Positions 8,329 to 15,820 of a stretch of DNA of 21,365 bases are shown here, one piece after another. The notes beneath the pieces were generated by a model. The model ran no database searches. It was not told where the DNA came from and was given only the letters and a program-made list of their open reading frames with translations. A program made the translations under genes and the position numbers. Within the stretch, counting starts at the first letter, position 1, and each line of letters opens with the position of its first letter. Source of the stretch: Baffinella frigidus (Eukaryota > Cryptophyceae > Cryptomonadales > Baffinellaceae). The stretch covers positions 1 through 21,365 of the forward strand of contig MU648153.1 of assembly GCA_026770585.1 (NCBI GenBank), read 5' to 3'.

Positions 8329-9086
8329 GTCGACATACGCAACTCCCTTTTAAGCACTGTCTTGACAGGCTTACGAGGTGGTGCGGCAGTAGCCCACACC
8401 CTTGCAGGTGCATCCCGGGTATTTCCTGGGGGGATCTGGAGGGAGAGGAAGGTGCGGCGATCCATCAGGCCCCGCGTTGGGATCGTCTTCCAATCGTCCT
8501 GCCGGGATTCGGTGAGGGCGTTCTCGTTTGCATCGTCCAGGCGGGATCCCTGCAGGCCCAGATACGTAAAACCAGGTTGCTGTTCCGACGAATCGTTGGA
8601 CCGGAAGGTGCCCCAAGTCGGAGGGTTCAGGGTGCGGCCCGTCTCTGGGGTTCCAACCCGAGGAGAGGGGGATGGTTCCTGTTCGACGACGGCAACGCCC
8701 TGTGCGAGAAGAGGTTCTTCGGGAATGGAAATCTGTCCGTCACGAAACGCCGTGGGAGGGCTCAGAAGGGGAGGCTCCTCCGGGGTGTACTTCTCGTCGA
8801 CGACGGAATGCACGGGAGGGGGTTCCTCCTGGTCGTCCCGAGGGGTGTCCTCAAACGCAGTTTCCCGGATGATGGACTTCCCGGTGAAGGTGAATGTGGA
8901 AACCAAAGGTGTCCCCGGCGTGCAGGCGTGCGCGGATGCCAATTTATTGTATACATCGCACAATTTGGGGGTCCATTGCGTGATCGCGGTGGCGGCATCC
9001 GGCACGGTTTCCTCGGGGAAAACGGTGTTCCACTCCGCGAAAAAGGTTGCCAACTCCGGAATGATGTCCACGTACTGGCCCGGTGT
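8274..9086 (-). pseudogene. Fragment of the large repeat-rich gene (segment after in-frame TGA)
   Basis: The frame is open from just after a TGA at 9087-9089 down to a TGA at 8274-8276. The first possible start is GTG at 9071 and there is no ATG until near the end. It encodes a helical patch (PELATFFAEWNTVF, TAITQWTPKLCDVYNKLAS), then an acidic Pro-rich region (EEPPPVHSVVDEKYTPEEPP) and a GFTYLGLQGSRLDD segment. It lies in the same reading phase as the fragment at 9087-9482, from which only the TGA separates it. It overlaps the start of the 1508-codon ORF in a different phase, with a five-C run just before its stop. Read together, this is an interior exon-less part of one decayed or frameshifted gene. 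Confidence 0.55.
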
Positions 9087-9482
9087 TCACGAGCCCCCGA
9101 TGTCGACGGTGTCCCCAGGTGCGGTGTCTGAGCCACACAGCGGCAGCGGGGGCGGTACATCGCCAAGAGGCAAGCCCGTCGCGGGATTCGGCACGACCCC
9201 CGAAAAAAGTGCTGCCACTGCCGGGATAAGGGTGGTGCCCTGGATCGGCAGGTCCGGGGAGAAAAGGGTGCCCATGATGTCCTGTTCGGTCAGAAAAGTA
9301 GTCGGGGGCACGCGCAAACCGGTCTGCAGTGGCGCGGTGGGGTGGCCAGGGTCCCGGACAATGATTACTGGAGAGGGGGTAGGAACCGTCTCACCAGTAA
9401 TTATTTTCGGGGGTGCCGTTCCCTTTTGGAGGTCGGCTGCGGCCTGGAAAAAAATCTGCGATACCAGGGTGGAGGTTCCAGC
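9087..9482 (-). pseudogene. Fragment of the large repeat-rich gene (segment between frame change and TGA)
   Basis: This phase opens after a TAA at 9483-9485 and closes with TGA at 9087-9089. The translation (STLVSQIFFQAAADLQKG, then PKIITGETVPTPSPVII, then LTEQDIMGTLFSPDLPIQG) continues the character of the upstream frame, whereas the upstream frame itself turns into Arg/Pro-rich nonsense (RRFFSRPQPTSKRERHPRK) and stops at 9401. The change of phase must fall between 9403 and 9482. The plus-strand A7 run at 9448-9454 (T7 on the coding strand) is the obvious slip site. Confidence 0.5.
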
Positions 9483-9953
9483 TTAGTAGCGATTTTTTTC
9501 GAGGTGGTGGTCTCCCCCAGGTTGGTGGCCGTCTGGAGAAATTCTGGCGGTACCGCGTTGGACCTGGCTGTGGTCGTGGCGTTGCGCGAAAAAATCTCAG
9601 ACATCGGGATGGTGTTGTCGACATCTGCGGCTGGCTGGTTCTCGCTCTTCTCCAGGAAATCCTTCATCGTGCCCATGTGAACACCTTCCACAACGATCGA
9701 GGGTTGGGGCAGAAACGCCTGCGTGTTGTTCCAGGGCATTTCAATGGATTTCGTGGGGGGGCAGAGGGTGCCGTGGTACGCAGAGCCGTTGCGTGTCACG
9801 TATTTGACCGTACCCAGATCGATCTTGAAGTTCGCGTATTCGCAATCCTCTCCCCGGTTGACCTTTTGGGCAGTTGGGGCAGAGCTGGCGTGTACGGTTT
9901 TTCTCACGACCTGGGGGCAGGGGGGGAGAAGAATGATCGGAGAGCGAGGGTTT

Positions 9954-10301
9954 GTCCCTGTGTCGGCTCCGAGCGTCGTCCCTCCCGTCTGCTGCTGCCC
10001 GGTGGTGGGGCTGTGCTGAAAGCGCAGGATTTTCTCACGGTCTGGTACGAGAGTCGGGACCGATGCAGGGATAGCGGCATTTGCCGACTTTATTTTTTCC
10101 CATGTCGATCGCCACGTTGCCCGGGGTGTCCCTGTGTCGGCTCCGAGCGTCGTCCCTCCCGTATGTTGCTGCCCAGTGGTGGTGCTGTGCTGAAAGCGCA
10201 GGGTTGTCTCAGGGTCTGATCCGAGCATCGGGATCGATGAGGGGATAGCGGCATTTGCCGACTTTATTTTTTCCCATGTTGATCGCAACGTTGCCTGGGA
10301 T
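9954..10301 (-). repeat. Two 174-bp tandem repeats (58 aa)
   Basis: GTCCCTGTGTCGGCTCCGAG starts at 9954 and again at 10128, a period of 174 bp. The second unit extends to about 10301. Each unit encodes 58 residues with STWEKIKSANAAIP, LRFQHS and GGTTLGADTG cores. Differences are mostly single substitutions and the frame is kept, so duplication preceded or tolerated selection on coding. Confidence 0.9.
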
Positions 10302-10505
10302 GGCTCGTTGCCCTTGCTGCTCTGTTGCTGTAGCGCTGCCTTCCACGCATGCGTACCCGGCGGAGCGTGCGGGATGCGTGCGTTGCCCGCGGGAAGGGGA
10401 AACTCGGTGCCATCCGTTGCCGGGGAGAACGCAATGCACGCGGCCCCGTTCTGCAGAGTTCGGAGCAGCGTTGCCTGCCAGGCGTTCTGCGATTCGGGCC
10501 GCAGT

Positions 10506-10649
10506 GGAGTAGACTCAACACCTTGGTGAGTCAGTTGCGTCTGCGGAGTAAACTCAACGCTTTCGTCCGTCATCCGCGTCTGCGGAGTAAACTCAACGCT
10601 TTCGTCCGTCTCGTTGCTCACTGCCATGCCAAGCGGAGTATACTCAACG
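10506..10649 (-). repeat. Four degenerate 39-bp repeats (13 aa)
   Basis: The GGAGTA(G/A)ACTCAAC core occurs at 10506, 10545 and 10584 (period 39) and, more diverged, at 10635. The translation gives TDESVEFTPQT(R/Q)x units flanked by VEYTP and VESTP variants. The period is a whole number of codons. Confidence 0.85.
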
Positions 10650-10766
10650 CGTTCCGTCGGGGAAATTAGTGCGTCTTCGCTTCGGGTGGCCGTGTGCATG
10701 CGGGCGAGTCGTTTGGTCTGGCGGGCGGCGCGACGCTGGTTGCTCGTGTGGTGCTTTTTGGTGGTG

Positions 10767-11144
10767 CTCTGTGGCAGCGCGGGTTCGCATGCGGGAGAGG
10801 CAACGGTGGGGAACATGCTCTGTCCCCCGCCGCCGCGGATGGCGTTGCTGGGCGGACGCGCGGGGTTGCCTGCTGCAGCGATCTGTGGAGTGCTCTGCGG
10901 CAGCGCGGGTTCGCATGCGGGAGAGGCTACGGTGGGGAACAAAGCCTGTTCCCCGTCGCAGCGGATGGCGTTGCTGGGCGGGCGCGCGGGGTTGCCTGCT
11001 GCAGCGATTGGTGGGGTGCTCTGCGGCAGCGCGGGATCGCATGCGGGAGAGGCTACGGTGGGGAACAAAGCCTGTTCCTCGTCGCAGCGGATGGCGTTCT
11101 GGGCGGGCGCTCGTAGGTACCTGCAACGGCGGCCGCGGGGGGGA
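10767..11144 (-). repeat. Three 126-bp tandem repeats (42 aa) with shorter related units beyond
   Basis: Units begin with CTCTG(T/C)GGCAGCGCGGG at 10767, 10893 and 11019, a period of 126 bp (42 codons). The third unit diverges after about 11099, and shorter related copies with the GCGGATGGCG and CTGTTCC motifs continue to about 11270. The third unit lacks one G after 11098 that units one and two carry, which puts the reading frame out of phase. Confidence 0.9.
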
Positions 11145-11733
11145 ACACGCCTAGCGTCTGTTCCCCGCCGTAGCGGATGGCGGTGCTGCTCGGGCGCTCG
11201 GGGTAGCGCGCGGCAGTGGTTGCGGTGGGGAACACGCCTAGCGTCTGTTCCTCGCTGCAAAGGATGGCCTTGGTGGGGAGAACGCTCGGCGTGTGCTCCC
11301 CGTCGCCGCAAGTGGCAGTGCAGGTGGCAGGGGTGGGGCTGGCCTCAGGGGAGGTCGGTCCCGTTGTGCGGAGCGAGAAGTTCCGAGCAGCTACAAGACT
11401 GTCTTCTCCTTCCCCTCTGGTTGCACCTTTGTGAGTAGCATCCGGGCCACTGACCGGATGCATCCTCTCACCCGGGTGAGGGGTCGTTTCTTTTGCCTCA
11501 GAGCCTTCCCGTGGAGGCTCCTTGCGGTTTTTGCTGTGCTCTCTCGCGAATTGTGGCGCGATTTGCTGTGCATGCGGGGAAGGATGAGGGGATTGCAGTC
11601 CCTCAGCCCGTGCGGGCCCCCAGCGGGCCCGATCGTCGCGGCATATTTGCTGGCTCTCTCGGTTAAGCATGGAGGGCTCCTCACCGTTCAGCTTTGTTGT
11701 AGAAGGCGCGTCCGCCGTCTTTGGGTGCTCCAT
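11099..11733 (-). pseudogene. 5' end of the large repeat-rich gene
   Basis: ATG at 11733 (MEHPKTADAPSTTKLNGEEP) is the first in-frame ATG. The frame is open further up to about 11881 but only with non-ATG codons. The product is hydrophilic and disordered-looking. It ends in repeats with the same signature as the next fragment (STAIRYGGEQTLGVFP and ILCSEEQTLGVFPT compared with SNAIRCDGEQALFPT), which shows that the two phases once formed one reading frame. The frame changes at 11098/11099, where one G present in sister repeat copies is missing. This is the likely N-terminus of a protein of about 2,640 codons ending at 3802. Confidence 0.55.
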
Positions 11734-12264
11734 GTCGAAGGCGCGACGTACCCCGCTCACAGCGGTCACTCGGGCTTGTTCGACCACTTCCCCCAAAGGC
11801 CGGCCGGGCGGCCACTGATCGGCCCTTGGTAGAACCAGGTCAGCGCACCAGTGTAATGGAGTGTGGCGTCGCTCTACTGCTCACAGGCGGGCGACACAGA
11901 CACTCTGAAGGTCAGGTTCGTCCTGCATTCACTATCTAAGATGCGGGAATAAATCGGTTAACTAATCCGATTTATCCCTTTTACAGATGGAAAAGGACCC
12001 AACTCGCAATGGTTGGGAAGGGGCGCAAAGGCCACTTCTAGCATGGGTATAAGTTAACCTGGGTATGGCAAGTTGTGGACTCACGAACAGGTTATTTGGC
12101 TGGCAGTACAGATTTGTACCAGCAACAATACATTTAGGAGCCTCGATTTTTTTCGTATTTGGGGGTCATGATTGGTTGCTTCCCCCTAGACGGAAATAGA
12201 CAGAAATAGATCGGTCGACGCCCCAGGAGGGTTCACGTCTGCGATAGCGCCCCCTCTTCCCGAT

Positions 12265-12345
12265 GTCCGATCGCAAAAGTCTCTGGCAGCAGCACCCAAG
12301 CTCGCCGAGCTTGGGTCCTGCTGCCAGAGACTGTTCAAATCGGAC
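12265..12345. repeat. 81-nt near-perfect palindrome
   Basis: The inner arms 12278-12304 and 12306-12332 pair at 26 of 27 positions around a single-base centre. The outer arms GTCCGAT (12265-12271) and ATCGGAC (12339-12345) pair perfectly, separated from the inner stem by 6-nt internal loops on each side. Such a hairpin would extrude as a cruciform in DNA or form a very stable RNA stem. Confidence 0.9.
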
Positions 12346-12546
12346 CACGCACGCTCCCTGCAGTGTGCCGTTTGTGTCAAAAAACGGCTCCAATTCCAGG
12401 CCCCTTAAAGGACCTTTGAGAATTTATCGGAATTTTGCTAAGGGAGTCACAGGCCAAAGTTGACAGGGCCACTTTGGGACCCAATCACCACCCGTTTTTC
12501 AGGGGTGCCAGACCCATTTCAACATATACCCTTGCTTCTAGGGAAC

Positions 12547-12615
12547 GTACCCGAAAGGAAATCCCTTCGGGGACGCGGGAATTCCTAGTACTCGAAGGGA
12601 GTTCCTTCCGGGTAC
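12547..12615. repeat. 23-bp inverted repeat, 21 of 23 paired
   Basis: The arms are 12547-12569 (begins GTACCCG, ends CCCTTCG) and 12593-12615 (begins CGAAGGG, ends CGGGTAC). They mismatch at two positions and enclose a 23-nt loop. It is part of the hairpin-rich stretch. Confidence 0.85.
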
Positions 12616-12877
12616 ATAGGGTTTCCCTCTATGGCACGCAAGAGGCGGGTCCTGATCTCCCCGAAGGGCGAGATAGGACCGTCCTCTTATCCTAGGAGAA
12701 GACGTTATCCGCAGGTACCAAGGGGGGTACGGGAGATCGTGAGATCCCCGTTTCCCTAGGTACGTAGGAGTCCTAGATACCCGGAAGGAGAGGGGTCATA
12801 AGATCCCTTGCCAGTCGGGTATATAGGGTCGCCTTCTATGGTATGTAGAAGGTAGAACCCGAACCTCCCAGAGGGGA
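12609..12877 (+). repeat. Two diverged copies of a ~60-nt hairpin unit
   Basis: 12609-12668 and 12816-12877 align with the order GGGTA-ATAGGGT-CC-TCTATGG-CC-TCCC at roughly two thirds identity. Each folds on itself through the ATAGGG/CTAT segments. The offset is about 207 nt, so the region may descend from a duplication. Confidence 0.55.
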
Positions 12878-12890
12878 AGGTTAGGGTTCA

Positions 12891-13369
12891 ACCACTAGTA
12901 ATGAGAGTTTCGAGCAGAGCCGTGGAACTCCGTTACACAGACGCGATCCCAGCGTGCACAGAAGATGTGCGATCAAGAAATCTGACGCCTTTTTGAGAAA
13001 GCGAGAACGCACGCAGGAGCAACAGAGCTTGCCCGTACGCGGGGTATCAAAGCATGCACGCAGCAGAACGTGCACAGGGAGCAGGGATGGGATGCAGCCT
13101 GGCGCGAGGGTGGGCCTGGGAACTCGTGGAACGGGCTGCCTGTCGGCCTCCGCTCAGAATCCCGAGTCCAGCTGCCTGTCGTCGTCTGCGCCGCGAGCCG
13201 GTCGCGCCGTCGGCAGCAGAGTATGCACCGGGCCAATGTGGTTCCAACACATGAATCTTTTCCGGGATCCGTTCACAGGGAGCGGAGCACCGGCCATGCC
13301 TCCCGACCGGCCTCGGAACATGACCATAAGTCAACACGATCTGAGAAAAGAATATATATCAAGAGTATT
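12891..13369. other. Unassigned GC-rich stretch
   Basis: Open frames occur on both strands but none has recognisable content or an obvious advantage over the others. I see no tRNA, rRNA, repeat array or clear regulatory element here. Confidence 0.4.
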
Positions 13370-13552
13370 AAGAGGAAGATAAGGAAGATAAGGAAGATAA
13401 GGAATATAAGGAAGATAATGAAGATAAGAACGATAAAAAAGATAAGAAATAATGGATAAGAAAGATAAGAAATAATCAATAAGTGAGATAAGAAAAAATG
13501 AATAAGTGAGATAAGGAATAAGGAATAAGTAAGATAAGAAAGATAAGGAAGA
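13370..13552 (+). repeat. Purine-rich GATAAG/GGAAGATAA simple repeat
   Basis: About 180 nt of imperfect AGGAAGATA-type repeats (period about 9 at the start, then variable) on the plus strand, nearly free of C. Open frames across it (KIRKIRKIRN style) are artefacts of the repeat. It sits exactly at the border between GC-rich DNA and the AT-rich island to the right. Confidence 0.9.
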
Positions 13553-14000
13553 CGTGTTTTATTTTTAATTAAGACGTATAAGATGATGAAGGGGAAACCT
13601 ACCCGTTACACCTTTTAACATTACACCGTCATCATGTTTCCTATTTGCAATATTACCTAAAAATGATATGAACACCCTTTACGGTTTATAATCTTTTACT
13701 GCTTTTGCCATATCAATCACTTTACGGGTTGTATCATATACATTACTATATTTACTAACCGCTTCAGCGGGTAAAGTCTTTTTCATTTCATGAACAAATG
13801 ATGTCTTGACATCATCCCCGTAATTTTTACTTAAAGTGTCTAATCCATCTATCAATGAATTAACATATTGTTTGGCTGTTGAATATGCACTGCTGCCTAT
13901 TTTTCTTACACGTCCGAGGGGTTGCCCTATATAACGGGTATATCGCGAAGCGGCGCCTGAAAAGAAATCAGAACGTTCTACACACTTCTCCCTACAAGTC
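13553..14000. other. AT-rich island
   Basis: From the end of the purine repeat to about 14000 the DNA is much richer in A and T than either flank, with TTTTATTTTTAATTAAG at the left border. It contains the truncated minus-strand ORF and nothing else I can assign. Imperfect 11-nt inverted sequences just outside its right edge (ATTTGACCACT at about 14010, AGTGGACAAAT at about 14082) are too short to call terminal repeats. Confidence 0.6.
13679..13990 (-). pseudogene. 5'-truncated ORF in an AT-rich island, unknown family
   Basis: The minus-strand frame ends with TAA at 13679-13681. It stays open up to 14026, but only a TTG start is available there and the AT-rich codon style ends near 13990, so the 5' end is probably lost. 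The product is helical and hydrophilic: RYIGQPLGRVRKIGSSAYS, then KQYVNSLIDGLDTLSKNYG, then KVIDMAKAVKDYKP. Codons are A/T-ending (AAA, GAT, AAT, TTA), unlike the GC-ending codons of the left-hand genes, so this piece has another origin. AT-rich protist DNA viruses, virophages or Polinton-like elements are candidates by composition only; I recognise no domain. Confidence 0.45.
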
Positions 14001-14884
14001 ACCGACAAGACATTTGACCACTGCAAAATCTTTCGGATTGGTCAATTCCGACTGAAAGTTGACGGATGTCAAAAGTGGACAAATCGATTCCAACGAGATT
14101 TTCCATGGTCGGGAATCGAGGGGAGACGGCATCTCAGCTCCGTCCCCCGACAAGCTGTCGCGCCAAACGATAGCTCACCGCGCGCACATCGGTAAGCGCT
14201 CGGTGGCCCGCCCCTCAGGTGGACCAAGCGGGCAGCGGTGCGAATGCCTCGTCGCCTTGAGCAGATCATCTCAGGGGCTGACCACAACATGTGTTGGTCC
14301 CCAGGCTCGTTCAAGCGATGCGGGGCGGGCACCGCCTTCCCAGCGGGTTCATGGGGTGCGCAGCCGGACGTCCTCCGCCAATCGCCAGGAGTTCGACCGC
14401 TCCGCGCGACGCCCGAGCGGTGCTTGAGCTTTCAAGCATCCTCAGGAATCTCTTCACGTCCGAATCCTCCCGTTAGAAGATAGACTCGAAGGACAGGAAA
14501 GTTCACGCAAGCGTGAGCAAATGGGTGCGACCCTGCAATCACTGCAGATCTTGCCCTGTTAGTACCAGGAGTGAGAGAGGCTCGTCCCATTTGTACTAGG
14601 ACCTAGGAATCGTGATTAGGGAGGGGATCCGCCACAGGATCCTTTCAAGTAGAGAGGAGATTCTCAGGAATCTTCATCATCCAGGGGCACGCTTTCGCGA
14701 CACGCGAAACGCACGAGAAAAGTAAAACCCTTCTCGCCCAACCTCTGAAGCCAGCGCTCGCCTTGCCTTGCATCGACGACCCTGAAGAGGACAGATCACT
14801 TGACTGCTCGCCAGCACCGAACCTCCCCGCACGTCGCTTCGCTGCACAGCATACCAATTCCAGGGCACGCACAGGTCTCATTAA
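14001..14884. other. Unassigned region with small hairpins
   Basis: GC-rich, with short ORFs on both strands that look random. Visible structure: TCACGC-AA-GCGTGA near 14502-14516, TTTCGCG/CGCGAAA at 14692-14708, and GGATCC direct copies near 14625-14642. The 5' LTR of the downstream copia element or an upstream exon of the 14885-15574 frame may lie here, but I cannot place either. Confidence 0.4.
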
Positions 14885-15574
14885 GTGAGCGCCTCAGTGG
14901 CCAGAAACGCTCAGGTTATTCGCCAAACGCCTAGTCGTGTGGCGAGACAGAAGTATCTGAACCAGCCTCCTCTTCTTACTTTCTCCTTCGCAGTGTCCGG
15001 ATCCGGTGGCAAAGCGCAGGAAGTCAAGGAGGAGAAGAAGATTCTCACGGCGGCCGAACGCAAGGAACAGCTTGATAAGCTCCTCGCGGAACACAGGGTC
15101 GCTGCTGAAGAGGAGGAAGTGATCCTCGCCAAGAGGACCAAAGCCAAACTCGCAGAGAAGCGTCGCAAGGAGCGCGCTGCCGCAGCAGTCGCCGCTGCAG
15201 CGCTTCCTGCGGTCGGCGGAGGCCCGGTAGACGAGATCACGGACCACGTGGATTCCATCATCGTAGACACCGACTTGGCGGACATCGTCAAGCGCCTCTC
15301 CACGGCTGAGGAGAGCATCAAGTCCCTTCTCGCTTCTCGCTCGATCAAGCAGACGGACCTCATCCTCAACATCACCGACCACCACGGAGCCGCCAACGCA
15401 ACCCTTCAGAAACAGTTCATCACCGCGATCCGTTTCCAGGACAAGTTTGACAGCCTCAAGCGCGACCTCCGCCAGGACATCGACGAGCTGAAGGAACTTC
15501 GCTCCACTCGCAAGCGCTCCACGTCTCCCAGCCCGCCTCTTGCCGGAAGCGCCTCGCGTCAGCGCAAGGAGTAG
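14885..15574 (+). CDS. Coiled-coil charged protein, probable exon or ATG-less ORF
   Basis: The frame is open from just after TAA at 14882-14884 to TAG at 15572-15574 (229 codons). It contains no ATG; GTG at 14885 is the only initiator-like codon. From about residue 45 it is strongly charged and helical (KEEKKILTAAERKEQLDKLL, AKRTKAKLAEKRRKERAAAA), then Ala-rich. A second helical section follows (DLADIVKRLSTAEESIKSLL, FDSLKRDLRQDIDELKELR), then an Arg/Ser tail. The absence of any Met, plus a strong 3' splice-site sequence ending at 14993, suggests that coding starts in an upstream exon and that the first ~36 residues are intronic. It could be a host gene or an accessory ORF of the copia element, with which it shares strand and proximity. 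Function unknown. Confidence 0.5.
   Translation: MSASVARNAQVIRQTPSRVARQKYLNQPPLLTFSFAVSGSGGKAQEVKEEKKILTAAERKEQLDKLLAEHRVAAEEEEVILAKRTKAKLAEKRRKERAAAAVAAAALPAVGGGPVDEITDHVDSIIVDTDLADIVKRLSTAEESIKSLLASRSIKQTDLILNITDHHGAANATLQKQFITAIRFQDKFDSLKRDLRQDIDELKELRSTRKRSTSPSPPLAGSASRQRKE
14966..14993 (+). promoter_or_regulatory. Candidate 3' splice site
   Basis: A pyrimidine-rich run (CCTCCTCTTCTTACTTTCTC then CTTCGCAG) ends in CAG at 14991-14993, directly before the stretch where the reading frame takes on clear protein-like composition. TTCTTAC near 14973 could serve as a branch site. No matching donor with an ATG exon was identified upstream. Confidence 0.4.
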
Positions 15575-15592
15575 ACAGTGCTCCGCCTGTAG

Positions 15593-15820
15593 GTGCAGCT
15601 TGAGCCTGTTTCAAGCCTAAGAGTAATACAAAACATCATTTGTCCCGAACCGATCTCTCGCGCGCTGCACGAAATCCCTTACAGCAAGGAAACAAGCGTG
15701 TACATTCTTCTCTCCACTGCCGAAACAGAGTTTCTCGCGCGTTCAGCCGAAGGACTCTCCTCAGAGTACACAGTCTCACAGCACGCTGGTGGAAGTGTGG
15801 TAACTTACAGGACCCAGTAG
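15593..15820 (+). CDS. Short hypothetical ORF upstream of Gag-Pol
   Basis: The frame is open from after TAG at 15590-15592 to TAG at 15818-15820 (75 codons) with only a GTG start and no ATG. Base and codon style resemble the retroelement polyprotein more than the GC-rich ORF before it. It may be 5' leader of the copia element, or an exon or decayed part of the coiled-coil ORF that follows in another phase. No domain recognised. Confidence 0.25.
   Translation: MQLEPVSSLRVIQNIICPEPISRALHEIPYSKETSVYILLSTAETEFLARSAEGLSSEYTVSQHAGGSVVTYRTQ

Larger units (their letters stand above)
9401..11098 (-). pseudogene. Fragment of the large repeat-rich gene (tandem-repeat segment)
   Basis: This phase is open from 11311 to a stop at 9401-9403, but only the part below about 11098 looks genuine. 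It encodes two and a half 42-residue repeats (EQALFPTVASPACEPALPQS core), a run of 13-residue TDESVEFTPQTxM repeats, and two 58-residue repeats (STWEKIKSANAAIP core). A non-repetitive region follows (YANFKIDLGTVKYVTRNGSA, MKDFLEKSENQPAADVDNTI). The repeat family continues at higher coordinates in another phase, which fixes the frame change near 11098. No ATG start belongs to this phase, so it is not an independent gene. Confidence 0.55.
11945..12890. other. Non-coding region made of consecutive inverted repeats
   Basis: No supported ORF. I can place at least ten local stems by eye: 11945-11978, 12099-12123, 12265-12345, 12367-12388, 12453-12476, 12547-12615, 12615-12634, about 12647-12680, about 12732-12752, about 12831-12851 and 12856-12886. 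Stems range from 7 to 27 bp with short loops. The density is far above the coding blocks. It could be a structured RNA, rDNA-spacer-like or organelle-derived sequence, or accumulated hairpin elements. No known ncRNA family was recognised. The adjoining 11734-11944 is the upstream region of the large minus-strand gene and shows no clear promoter. Confidence 0.6.

Noticed and set aside
8274-8349. Programmed -1 frameshift at the C5 run before the 1508-codon ORF
   Set aside because: The bases around the frame-0 codons CAA CCC CCG do not form a canonical X-XXY-YYZ slippery site, and no clear downstream pseudoknot was evident. An indel or independent start is simpler.
8362-9486. Plus-strand frame of 374 codons opposite the broken gene fragments
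   Set aside because: It is Gly/Ser/Val-rich reverse-frame sequence. The minus strand has better composition and continuity, although its breaks make this less certain than elsewhere.
12880-12887. Telomere-like TTAGGG
   Set aside because: A single copy, explained as part of the local stem at 12856-12886.
11945-12890. Hammerhead ribozyme or retrozyme in the hairpin block
   Set aside because: I looked for the conserved CTGATGA and GAAA core arrangement and did not find it.
12954-13382. Plus-strand frame of 142 codons
   Set aside because: Low-information composition, no domain, competing frames of similar length on both strands, and it runs into the GATA simple repeat.
14540-14630. 5S rRNA-like box (GTTAGTACCAGGAGTGAGAGA resembles 5S box C)
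   Set aside because: Only one short motif matches. The box A region and the closing terminal helix of 5S rRNA are not visible.
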